Positions 8,767-16,519 of a stretch of 64,000 nt of DNA are shown here, one piece after another. The stretch's first letter is position 1. Every line of letters starts with the position of its first letter. This DNA comes from Streptomyces armeniacus (GTDB lineage Bacteria; Actinomycetota; Actinomycetes; Streptomycetales; Streptomycetaceae), in assembly GCF_003355155.1 (NCBI RefSeq), contig NZ_CP031320.1, forward strand, positions 7,788,528-7,852,527, in the 5' to 3' direction. A program made the translations under genes and the position numbers. Under the pieces are notes generated by a model. That model was not told the origin of the DNA. It saw nothing but the letters and a program-made list of their open reading frames with translations, and did not search any database.

Positions 8767-9670
8767 GCGCCTGCCTCGGGCCCGGCGGCCCCGGTCGCGG
8801 TCGCGGCCCCGGTCCCGGTCCCGGCTGCCAGGGCGCCGGCGAGGCCGTCGAGCAGCTCCACGACGCCGGACGGGCCGTCCACCACCAGGTCGGCGCGTTC
8901 GGCGAGTTCGGTCACCTCGTCGCTGCCGCTGCACACCAGAACGCCGTGCCCGCCCTCGGCGCGCAGCGAGTCGACGTAGGCGTAGGCGGCGAGGTCGCCA
9001 AGGTCGTCGCCCGCGTACAGCACCGTGCTCGCGCCCGTCTCCCGTACGAACTCCCGCAGCGCCACGCCCTTGTCCATGCCCGGCGGACGCAGCTCCAGCA
9101 CCAGCCGCCCCGGCTCCACGACCAGACCGTGGCGCGCGGCGAGCGCCTCCAGCGGCTCGCGCAGCCCCTCGAAAGCGGCGGCCGGGTCGGCCGCGCGGCG
9201 CGTGTGCACGGCCAGCGCGCGGCCCTTGTCCTCGACGTGCACGCCGGTATCGCCGGCGGGAAGGACGTCCTCGATGAGGCCGGGCAGTACGTCCCGTACG
9301 GCCTCCACACCCGGATGCGGGTCGGGCAGCCGTACCTCCCCGGAGGCCGCGTCCCAGCGCTCCGCGCCGTACGCGCCGAGCACGACGAGGTGGGGCACGT
9401 CGGGGTTCGGCCGGGCGGGATCGTCCGCCAGACCGGCGTAGCGGACGGCGAGTTCGGCGGGCCGCCCGGTGACCACGACCACGGCGGCGAGCCGCGGCGC
9501 GAGCCGCGCGAGCGCGGGCGCGGCGCCGGGGTGGGCGCGGGCCTGCGCGGGATCGGGGACGATCGGGGCCAGCGTCCCGTCGAAGTCGACCGCGACGACG
9601 GCACGGGCGGGCCGCGCGAGCAGCGCGCCGAGTCCGTCCCGCCCGGCGGAGGTGCCGGGGGTGGGGCCCG
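8763..9670 (-). CDS. otsB: Trehalose-6-phosphate phosphatase, 5' end disrupted
   Basis: HAD-superfamily phosphatase releasing trehalose from trehalose 6-phosphate. The core is intact: VAVDFDGTLAPIV (nucleophile Asp), VVTGRP, GAYGAERW, the conserved LELRPPGMDKGVAL, and YAGDDLGDL (metal-binding Asp). The true start cannot be read, because the coding frame enters the 212-bp fold-back repeat at 9671. The residues an ORF caller adds upstream to 9752 belong to the inverted isomerase copy and are not genuine. The gene is followed by a GTGA overlap with the EEP gene. Confidence 0.85.
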
Positions 9671-10103
9671 GGCGCGCCGGTGGGCCCCCGGACCGTACGG
9701 CCGCCGTGCTGGGGCCCTGGGTCCGGGACGTACAGCTGAAGGACGTCGCCACAGCCGCCGACCTGCGCCCGGTCCTGCCCGGCCAGCGGCAGGGTGCCGT
9801 GGCCGCCGTGGTCGAGCAGGTGCGACGGGTCGGCTACGGCGGCTGGTTCAGCCTCGAGTGGGAGCGCGCCTGGTACCCCGAGACCGGCGGCCTCGGGGTA
9901 CCAGGCGCGCTCCCACTCGAGGCTGAACCAGCCGCCGTAGCCGAGCCGTCGCACCTGCTCGACGACGGCGGCCAGCGGCAGGGTGCCGTGGCCGGGCAGG
10001 ACCGGGCGCAGGTCGGCGGCTGTGGCGACGTCCTTCAGCTGTACGTGCCGGACCCAGGGCCCGAGCACGGCGGCCGTACGGTCCGGGGGCTCACCGGCGC
10101 GCC
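9671..10103. repeat. Fold-back inverted repeat, 212-bp arms with 9-bp spacer
   Basis: Arms 9671-9882 and 9892-10103 are reverse complements apart from scattered C/G differences and one short inverted core. The spacer is 9883-9891. The right arm is the 3' part of the isomerase gene and the left arm is its mirror image. The symmetry centre cuts that gene. It looks like a chimeric join made during library preparation or assembly. Confidence 0.85.
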
Positions 10104-10632
10104 AGGGGTTGACCGCGTCCCAGACCGCGCCGACGGCGGCGGAGCCGACGGCTTCGAGGACGGCGGCGACCTGAGCGCCCGTGAGGAACTCGTCGTGGGT
10201 CTCCAGCAGGACGTCCACGCCGAGCCGCGCCGCCAGCGGTGCGGCGCCGGACAGCAGACGGGCCGCACGGTCGCGCCCCTCCCCCGGCCGCACTTCGCCG
10301 CCACCGCCACCGTCGCCACCGCCGCCGAAGACCCGTACGGCGGGGGCGCCGAGCCTGGCGGCCAGGCGCAGATGCCCGGCCAGGTCTTCCGCCACGTCCG
10401 CGCGGTCGGCGGCGACCTGCACGTACGACGCCAGGCACACGACGTCCAGGCCCGCCGCGGCCAGCCGGGCGGCGACCGCGCCGGCCTCCGCGTCCGGCAT
10501 GCCGGGGTACGCCAACTGGCCGGGCGCGCAGCGCAGTTCGACGCCGCCGCAGGGGCCCGTACGGGCCAGGCGCACCACCTCGCCGAGTTCCGCGCCGGGG
10601 CAGCCGAGGGTGCTGAACGCGCGCCGGTTCAC
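9892..10632 (-). CDS. Sugar phosphate isomerase/epimerase (TIM barrel), 3' truncated
   Basis: Xylose-isomerase-like TIM barrel protein. The GTG at 10632 overlaps the stop codon of the upstream dehydrogenase gene (GTGA), so the two are co-translated. Visible barrel features are FSTLGCPGAELGEVV at the N terminus, the strand GGVELR, AVRVFGGGG, a VLLETHDEF strand with likely metal-binding Glu, VGAVWDAVNPW, HVQLKDV and the final WFSLEWERAWYPE. The family isomerises or epimerises ketoses, inosose or keto-uronates. About 20 C-terminal residues are lost in the fold-back join. The neighbours point to sugar acid or cyclitol catabolism. Confidence 0.8.
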
Positions 10633-11651
10633 GCCGGCACTCCGTCCGTGTGCAGCGCGACCCGGCCGCCCTCGGCCGCCGACCGGTACACGGCGAGCGC
10701 GGCGGCCACCACCGACCGGCCGTAGGCGGCGTCCACGTAGCGGGCGCCGGGTTCACCGCGTACGGCGGCGACGAAGCCGTCCAACTGGGCGCGCAGCGCG
10801 TGCCGCTGGCGGCCGGGGTCGGCGGCGAGCAGCTGGGCGGACGTGCCGCCGCGCAGCAGGAACAGGCCCTCGGTGGCGGAGACCCGCAGCGTGGCCCGGT
10901 CCATCACCACCTCGGTCTCGTCGAAGTACGGGGCGCCGCGGCTGGTGAGGGCGACGCTCGCGCTGGTGCCGTCGGCCAGCTCCACCAGGGCGAGGGCGTC
11001 GGTCTCCACCTCGACGCCGTCCCGGCCGCGTACGATGCCGCTGACCCGCCGTACCGGGGAGCCGGTGAACCACTGGATGCGGTCCAGGCCGTGGGTGCCG
11101 ACGTTGAGGACGATGCCGCCGCCGGCCAGCTCGCGGTCGAAGAACCACGGCGGCCGCGACCCGGGCTCGTAGTGCGCCGAACGCCGGTGGGTGACCAGTA
11201 CGGGACGGCCGAACTCCCCCGAGGCGACGATCCGTTGCGCCTCCTGGTCCAGCGGGTCGAAGTGGACGACGTGGGCGACGGCGAGCAGGGTGCCGGCCCG
11301 GTCGCAGGCGTCCACCATCCGGGTGCAGTCCTCGACGGTGGTCGCCATCGGCTTCTCCACCAGCACGTGCAGCCCGGCCGCGGCGGCGTCGGCGACCATC
11401 GGGGTGTGCAGGGCGTGCGGGGCCGCGACGATGACCGCGTGCAGCTCCCCGGCCGCGAACATGTCGCGGTGGTCGGTGAAGACGGGCACACCGGCGGGCG
11501 CCAGGTCACGGGCGGCGGAGGGGCGGGTGTCGCAGATCGCGGCGATCTCGTAGCCCCGCGCGTCGGCGGCCGCACGTACGTGGGCGGCGCCGACGCTTCC
11601 CGCGCCGATCACACCGATGCGGAACCGACCGGTGACCGGGTCGCTGCTCAT
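10629..11651 (-). CDS. Gfo/Idh/MocA family dehydrogenase
   Basis: NAD(P)-dependent sugar or cyclitol dehydrogenase of 340 residues. The N-terminal Rossmann motif is IGVIGAGSVGAAHVRA, followed by AICDTRP. The signature EKPMATTVEDC carries the family Lys, and NVGTHGLDRIQW provides the downstream catalytic His region. The ATG at 11651 has the G/A-rich CAGGAGACAAT just upstream. The gene overlaps the isomerase GTG by four bases and lies about 140 bp downstream of the regulator, so regulator, dehydrogenase and isomerase probably form one transcript. Substrate not determinable; a uronate-derived sugar is one possibility. Confidence 0.9.
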   Translation of the reverse strand: MSSDPVTGRFRIGVIGAGSVGAAHVRAAADARGYEIAAICDTRPSAARDLAPAGVPVFTDHRDMFAAGELHAVIVAAPHALHTPMVADAAAAGLHVLVEKPMATTVEDCTRMVDACDRAGTLLAVAHVVHFDPLDQEAQRIVASGEFGRPVLVTHRRSAHYEPGSRPPWFFDRELAGGGIVLNVGTHGLDRIQWFTGSPVRRVSGIVRGRDGVEVETDALALVELADGTSASVALTSRGAPYFDETEVVMDRATLRVSATEGLFLLRGGTSAQLLAADPGRQRHALRAQLDGFVAAVRGEPGARYVDAAYGRSVVAAALAVYRSAAEGGRVALHTDGVPA

Positions 11652-11789
11652 GCATTGTCTCCTGTCGAGAAGGTGAGGAAGGGTCGAACGGCACGCGTGC
11701 GTACGGCACGCGCGCTCTGGAACGTCTTTGAGTACGGGCTTCGGGAACGGGATTTGGGTACGGCTCTGGGAACGGCCCGGAACGCCGCT

Positions 11790-12928
11790 TCAGACCGCGG
11801 CCGCCGTACGGGCGGCACCGCACGAGGCGCGGACCACCAGCCGGGGCTGGATCTCCACTCGGTGGCAGAGGGCGTCGTCGCCCGTCTCCATCCGGCCCAG
11901 CAGCAGCCGGGCAGACAGCGCGCCCACCTCGGACTTGGGCGGCGAGACCGCGGTGAGCGGCACGTCGCCGACCTCCGCGACCTCGTCGTCGTACGCGACG
12001 ACCGCGAGGTCGTCCGGCACCGCCAGCCCTTGCCGCCGTGCCTCGACCACCAGGGCCGCGGCGTCCCGGTCGCCGTGGCAGAAGACGGCCGTGACGCCCG
12101 CGGCGGCGCAGGAGCGCACGTACGCGGCGATCTCCGCGGGCGCCCACACCTCCTGCCGGGCCACCGCGCCGTCGGCGGCGTCGAGCCCGAGGAGCGCCAC
12201 GGCGTCGTCGAAGCCGCGGGCGACGCTCGCCGACGTGCCGGTGCGCAGCCTGCCGAGGTGCCCGACCCGCCGGTGGCCCAGGCCGCGCAGGTGCCGCAGC
12301 GCGAGGCAGACGCCGCCGCCGTGGTCGGTGCCGACGTACGACGTGGAGTCGTCGGGCTCCGGCGCCGGGGCCTGCGCTCCACCAGGACGTACGGCAGGGG
12401 CAGTTCGCGCAGGCCGTCCACGTACGCCTGCGGGTCGCTCATGAGGTGCAGGTTCGGTACGAGCAGCAGGCCCTGCACGCCGCTGTCCCGCATCGCCCGC
12501 AACTCGTCCTGCTCCACTCCGAGGTCGTACTTGGACGACGCGAGGACGACACCCGCGCCCGCCTCGCGCAGCACCCGCTGGATCCCGTCCACGACCCGGG
12601 GGTAGTAGTACGTCGTCGACGGCACGAGCACGCCGACGAGCCGCCGCCCCGCCGGTGCCGCCGGTTCCTCGGCGGCCTGGTCGGCGGCGGGCGTGACGAA
12701 GGTGCCCGCGCCCTGGCGGCGCTGGACGATGCCCTCGGCGACCAGTTCGCCCACGGCGCGGCGCAGTGTGTTGATGCTCACCGACAGCGAATCGGCGAGT
12801 TCCCGTTCGACGGGGAGCTGTGCGCCGGGCGCCCAGAGGCCGTTTTCGATATTCGTGCGCAGCCGCTCCGCAACGTGCAGGTATTTGGGTCCCCGAAGGA
12901 ATGAATCATTCTTCCCTGCCGACTTCAT
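11790..12928 (-). CDS. GntR/LacI-type sugar-responsive repressor, frameshifted
   Basis: The N-terminal 75 residues are a GntR winged helix (PKYLHVAERLRTNIENGLWA, then LPVERELADSLSVSINTLRR and GIVQRRQGAGTFVTP). A LacI/periplasmic-binding-type effector domain follows (VGVLVPSTTYYYPRVVDGIQ), an AraR-like architecture. Reading is lost at about 12355-12372: after VLVERRP the frame must shift by one base to continue as PEPDDSTSYVGTDHGG, LRHLRGLGHRRVGHLGRLR and so on to RTAAAV at 11790. The region is a GC-rich GGCGCCGGGG run, so a sequencing or consensus deletion is likelier than a real pseudogene. Probably represses the divergent catabolic genes until a sugar binds. Confidence 0.82.
12898..12911. 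promoter_or_regulatory. Candidate operator GGAATGA-A-TCATTC inside 5' end of regulator gene
   Basis: GGAATGAATCATTC is an inverted repeat lying within the first codons of the regulator. It shares the GGAATGAAT half-site with a second palindrome 110 bp away beside the divergent genes. Spacing and shared half-sites suggest regulator binding. Confidence 0.45.
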
Positions 12929-13006
12929 GCCAGGAGATTGCGCTAATCATGCTCTTGCGTCAAGAACTCCGCGATGCTTTTCTGGCCGCAGTGGCAAGAA
13001 ATCAAG

Positions 13007-13033
13007 AATTCATTCCGGAATAGGGAATGAATT
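13007..13033. promoter_or_regulatory. Candidate operator AATTCATTCC-N7-GGAATGAATT
   Basis: A perfect 10-bp inverted repeat, arms 13007-13016 and 13024-13033, ends 16 bp before the epimerase start. It lies between the divergent regulator and catabolic genes, and binding there would block the rightward operon. Confidence 0.55.
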
Positions 13034-13049
13034 AAGCGCGGGAGAAGTG

Positions 13050-14084
13050 ATGAGCGAATTGCTGACCGGGCCACGGGAACTCCGGGAGGAACTCGCCCGG
13101 CCCGGACCGGACTTGACGGCCGAGGCCGGTTCCTGGCCCGGCGACGTACTCGTCCTGGGCGCGGGCGGCAAGACCGGCGCCGGAATCGCCGCCATGGCCC
13201 GCCGCGCGCTCGCGGCAGCGGGCCGTACGGACGCGCGGGTGCTCGCGGTCTCCCGGTGGACGGACACAGCGGCGCGCGAACAGCTCGCGGCGTACGGCGT
13301 CGAGACGGTCGCCGCCGACCTGTCGGACCCGGGCGCCCTGGCCCAACTGCCGGACGCCGGGGCGGTGATCCACCTCGTGGGCGCCAAGTTCGGCACCGCC
13401 ACCGCGCCCGAACAGGCCTGGCTGACCAACACGGTGCTGCCCGACCACGTCGCCCGGCGCTGGCCCGCGGCCCGGACCGTCGCCCTGTCCACGGGCAACG
13501 TGTACGGGATGACCGCCCCCGTCACCGGCGGCTCCCCGGAGGGCGACCCGCCACGTCCGGAGGGCGACTACGCCGTCACCTGCCTCGGCCGCGAACGGGT
13601 CTTCACCCACGCCGCCCGCACCCGTGACACCCCCGTCGCCCTGATCCGCCTCAACTACGCCGTCGAGCCGCGCTACGGCGTCCTCGCCGACCTCGCCCGC
13701 ACGCTGCTCGCCGGGCGGCCCGTCGCCCTGGACACCGGCGCCGTCAACGTCGTATGGCAGCGCTACGCCAACGAGGTCGTCCTGCGCAGCATCGGACACG
13801 CCCGCGGCGGCGACCCGTTCACGCTGAACCTCACCGGACCGGAGACGGCCGGCGTCCGTACACTCGCCCTGCGGCTCGCCGAACGCCTGGGCGTGAAGGC
13901 CGAGTTCACCGGGGAGCCGCCCGCGACCAGCCTGCTGAGCGACGCCACGGCCTGCCACGCGCTGTTCGGCTACCCGGACCGCACCCTCGGGCAGCTCGTC
14001 GACCTCCAGGCGGCCTGGCTGCGCGCGGGCAACGAAGTGTGGGACAGGCCCACCAAGTTCGAGCGCCGGGACGGCCGCTTCTGA
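13050..14084 (+). CDS. Atypical SDR: NAD-dependent epimerase/dehydratase-like
   Basis: A 344-residue extended short-chain dehydrogenase-like protein. The ATG at 13050 has GGGAGAAG six bases upstream. Nucleotide binding is seen in VLVLGAGGKTGAGIA (residues about 33-48), and VIHLVGAKFGT follows the usual second strand. The active-site region reads STGNVYG, then YAVTCLGRERVF. The usual YxxxK lysine is replaced (Y-A-V-T-C), so catalysis differs from classical epimerases or the tyrosine is elsewhere. It starts an operon and its stop overlaps the next start (TGATG). A role in oxidising or epimerising a uronate is inferred from context only. Confidence 0.8.
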   Translation: MSELLTGPRELREELARPGPDLTAEAGSWPGDVLVLGAGGKTGAGIAAMARRALAAAGRTDARVLAVSRWTDTAAREQLAAYGVETVAADLSDPGALAQLPDAGAVIHLVGAKFGTATAPEQAWLTNTVLPDHVARRWPAARTVALSTGNVYGMTAPVTGGSPEGDPPRPEGDYAVTCLGRERVFTHAARTRDTPVALIRLNYAVEPRYGVLADLARTLLAGRPVALDTGAVNVVWQRYANEVVLRSIGHARGGDPFTLNLTGPETAGVRTLALRLAERLGVKAEFTGEPPATSLLSDATACHALFGYPDRTLGQLVDLQAAWLRAGNEVWDRPTKFERRDGRF

Positions 14085-15145
14085 TGCCGTACGCCCTGCC
14101 TCCGGGCGCCGCCGCGCTCCTGCGCCGCGGCACCGTCATCCCCGCTCACCCCCTGGCCCTGCGCGCCGACCGCACCCTGGACGAACGCCGCCAGCGCGCC
14201 CTGACCCGCTACTACGCGGCGGCCGGCGCCGGGGGCGTGGCCGTCGGCGTGCACACCACGCAGTTCGCCGTACGGGACCACGGGCTGCTGCGCGCCGTAC
14301 TCGAACTCGCCGCAGAGGAGGCCGAAAAGGCCGCGGGCGACCGGCCGTTCCTGCGGATCGCCGGCGTGTGCGGACCCGTACAACAGGCCGTGCGGGAGGC
14401 CCGTACGGCCCGCGAACTGGGCTACGACGCCGTCCTCGTCTCCCCCGCCGGGCTGCCCGACGCGGACCTCGACGCGCTCCTGGACCGCAGCGCCGCCGTC
14501 GGCGAGGTGCTGCCGGTGATCGGCTTCTACCTCCAGGAGGCCGTCGGCGGGCGCTACCTGCCGCGCGCGTACTGGCGGCGGCTGGCCGACCAGGAGTCGA
14601 CCGTCGCCGTGAAGGCCGCCCCGTTCGACCGGTACCGCACCCTCGAACTCGTCCAGGGCGTCGCCGACTCGGAGCGCGGCGGGGACGTCGCCTTGTACAC
14701 CGGCAACGACGACGCCATCGTCGCCGACCTGCTCACGCCGTACCACGTGACCGGGCCCGCGGGCCCGGTCGTACGGCACTTCGCGGGCGGGCTCCTCGGG
14801 CACTGGGCGGTGTGGACGCGTTCGGCGGTGCGGCTGCTCGGCGACGTCCACGCCGCCCGCGACGGCGACGCTGCCGCGCGGCAGCGCGCCCTGGCGCGGC
14901 TGGCCGGGGACACCGACGCCAACGCGGCGGTCTACGACGTACGCGGTGGCTTCGCCGGGTGCATCGCCGGTGTACACGAAGTGCTGCGGCGCCAGGGCCT
15001 GTTGGCCGGGACCTGGTGCCTGGACCCCGCGGAGTGCCTCTCGCCAGGCCAGACGGAGGAGATCGCCCGCGTACACGCCGCGTACCACTGGCTGCGAGAG
15101 GAGGACGCGTTCGTCACCGACGGGCTGACCCGCTGGCTGCCGTGA
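14084..15145 (+). CDS. Dihydrodipicolinate synthase-like aldolase/dehydratase
   Basis: A 353-residue class I aldolase-fold protein of the DapA superfamily. It starts at ATG 14084, whose A is the last base of the preceding TGA, so translation is coupled. The Schiff-base lysine is predicted in STVAVKAAPFDRY. The glyoxylate-loop region is unusual, and the protein carries about 60 extra C-terminal residues relative to DapA proper, including CLSPGQTEEIARVH. True DapA is unlikely; such paralogues act as keto-deoxy sugar acid aldolases or dehydratases. That would suit breakdown of products from the neighbouring lyase, an inference. Confidence 0.82.
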   Translation: MPYALPPGAAALLRRGTVIPAHPLALRADRTLDERRQRALTRYYAAAGAGGVAVGVHTTQFAVRDHGLLRAVLELAAEEAEKAAGDRPFLRIAGVCGPVQQAVREARTARELGYDAVLVSPAGLPDADLDALLDRSAAVGEVLPVIGFYLQEAVGGRYLPRAYWRRLADQESTVAVKAAPFDRYRTLELVQGVADSERGGDVALYTGNDDAIVADLLTPYHVTGPAGPVVRHFAGGLLGHWAVWTRSAVRLLGDVHAARDGDAAARQRALARLAGDTDANAAVYDVRGGFAGCIAGVHEVLRRQGLLAGTWCLDPAECLSPGQTEEIARVHAAYHWLREEDAFVTDGLTRWLP

Positions 15146-15197
15146 TCCACCGCGCCCCGCGCCGCACCGCCCGTCCCCCCAACCGGAAAGAGGAACG

Positions 15198-16130
15198 ATG
15201 AAGACCAAGACGAAGACCGTGCTCCTCGTCGGCACCGCGACCGCCCTGCTCGCCACCTTCAACCTCGCCCCCCAGGCCACGGCCGAACGCACCGGCGACA
15301 AACCGCGTCCGGCCGCCGCCCCGCAGCAGAACGGCTTCGAGCGGCCGGCCGCGGGCAACCCGTACACGGTCTCCGAATGGGCCGCGGACGGCTGGGACCT
15401 CGCCGACGGGCCGGGAGGCGGCACGCCGCAGGGCTGGGACACCCGTACGAGCATCGACGGCGAAACGCCCGCGCACAGCGGCGCCAAGTCGCTGCGCGTC
15501 TTCTACCCGGAGGGGCAGATAGGCCCGGAGAACTCCGGGGCCCTCGCGCCGTTCCGCGTGCCCGAGTCGCGTGAGTACTACCTGTCGTTCTGGGTAAAGT
15601 TCAGCGACGACTTCAGCTGGGGCACCACACAGTTCGCGGGCAAGGTCGGGATCGGGCTGTCCGGCGGCGGCGCCTGCTCCGGCGGGGAGCAGTGCGACGG
15701 CACCAACGGCTTCAGCTCCCGCCCGATCTGGACCAAGAGCAGCGGCACGGCGGCCGTCTACTACTACAGCATGGAGCACGAGGGCGAGTACGGCGACCAC
15801 GTGGTTCTGCGGAAGGACGGCGCCGACATCCAGTGGCCGAAGGGCGAGTGGGTCAACGTCGTCCAGCGGCTGAAGGTCAACACCGTCACCGACGGGCAGG
15901 CGAACCCCGACGGCGAACTCGAGATCTTCTACAATGGCGAGTCCGCCGCCGAGAAGACCGGCCTGCGCTTCGTCACCAACGACGACCAGATCGACAAGGC
16001 GCACTTCTCCAGCTTCGCGGGCGGCGGCACCCCCGAGTTCGCCCCTGCCGACGACGGATACATCTGGTACGACGACGTCAAGGTCTCGACCGACAGGGCG
16101 GACATCTGCGAGCTGAGCAGCTGTTCCTGA
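15198..16130 (+). CDS. Secreted polysaccharide lyase, family 14-like
   Basis: A 310-residue secreted protein. The ATG at 15198 has GAAAGAGGAACG before it and opens a signal peptide ending near TAERTGD. The mature part resembles the jelly-roll of PL14 alginate/glucuronan lyases: KSLRVFYPEG, EYYLSFWVKFSDDFSWG, QFAGKVGIGLSGG, CDGTNGFSSRPIW, YYYSMEHEGEYGD, WVNVVQRLKVNT, DGYIWYDDVKVS. Such enzymes cut uronic-acid polymers by beta-elimination outside the cell. It follows the DapA-like gene by 52 bp on the same strand, so joint expression is likely. The family call rests on recalled motif order; alginate versus glucuronan cannot be decided. Confidence 0.78.
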   Translation: MKTKTKTVLLVGTATALLATFNLAPQATAERTGDKPRPAAAPQQNGFERPAAGNPYTVSEWAADGWDLADGPGGGTPQGWDTRTSIDGETPAHSGAKSLRVFYPEGQIGPENSGALAPFRVPESREYYLSFWVKFSDDFSWGTTQFAGKVGIGLSGGGACSGGEQCDGTNGFSSRPIWTKSSGTAAVYYYSMEHEGEYGDHVVLRKDGADIQWPKGEWVNVVQRLKVNTVTDGQANPDGELEIFYNGESAAEKTGLRFVTNDDQIDKAHFSSFAGGGTPEFAPADDGYIWYDDVKVSTDRADICELSSCS

Positions 16131-16212
16131 CCCGTCCCGCCCCGCACGACCGGGCCGGGAGGCCGCCGCGGATCCCGGCGGCCTCCCGCCTCCGGCGCCC
16201 TCTGCGCCACGG

Positions 16213-16285
16213 GCCGCACCCGCACCCGCACCCGCACCCGCACCCGCACCCTCACCCGCACCCGTATCCGCACCCGCACCCGCAC
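16213..16285. repeat. CCCGCA hexamer tandem array
   Basis: About eleven copies of CCCGCA or close variants follow the lyase gene and end just before the adapter run. I see no coding function. It may be a genuine simple repeat that broke the assembly. Confidence 0.8.
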
Positions 16286-16302
16286 TGGAGAACGTCCTTG
16301 CC

Positions 16303-16368
16303 CAGTCTCTGATATACATCTCCGAGCACACGAGACGGACTCCAATGTCGCATGCCGTCCAAGTCTAG
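16303..16368 (+). other. Nextera i7 adapter sequence (artefact)
   Basis: 16303-16321 matches CTGTCTCTTATACACATCT at 16 of 19 bases. 16322-16336 matches CCGAGCCCACGAGAC at 14 of 15. 16337-16344 reads GGACTCCA, one base from the Nextera N705 index GGACTCCT. 16345-16359 matches ATCTCGTATGCCGTC with two differences. An A-rich low-quality tail follows to about 16423. This is read-through into sequencing adapter, not genome. Confidence 0.95.
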
Positions 16369-16423
16369 ACAAACACAATAAAGCATATACGTACAGTACA
16401 CCCACTCACTTTACCAATCTTCA

Positions 16424-16519
16424 CGCCACTACATCGCCAACCCCGACCTCGTCACCCGCCTCGCCCTCGGCCGTGAACTGGCACCGGGCGACCCGAACAC
16501 GTACTACACGGGCGGCGCC
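16424..16519 (+). pseudogene. Inverted C-terminal fragment of the old yellow enzyme gene
   Basis: Codons 16424-16519 read RHYIANPDLVTRL, then ALGRELAPGDPNTYYTGGA, the typical C-terminal FMN-phosphate and tail region of NADH:flavin oxidoreductases. The rest of the same gene lies on the opposite strand immediately to the right. The join is at a GGCGCC palindrome (16514-16519), and about 50 internal residues are missing. It is an inverted chimeric junction. Confidence 0.85.

Noticed and set aside
7765..10632. A single 955-residue fusion of isomerase, otsB-region and endonuclease
   Set aside because: The long frame passes through the fold-back repeat and through otsB out of frame; the three genes have their own starts, including a GTGA overlap.
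11728..12444. Plus-strand ORF opposite the regulator
   Set aside because: Shadow frame; the minus strand shows clear GntR and LacI-type homology in two frames.
16213..16285. His-Pro-rich protein encoded by the CCCGCA repeat
   Set aside because: The frame ends in adapter sequence and has no start signal; it is a simple repeat.
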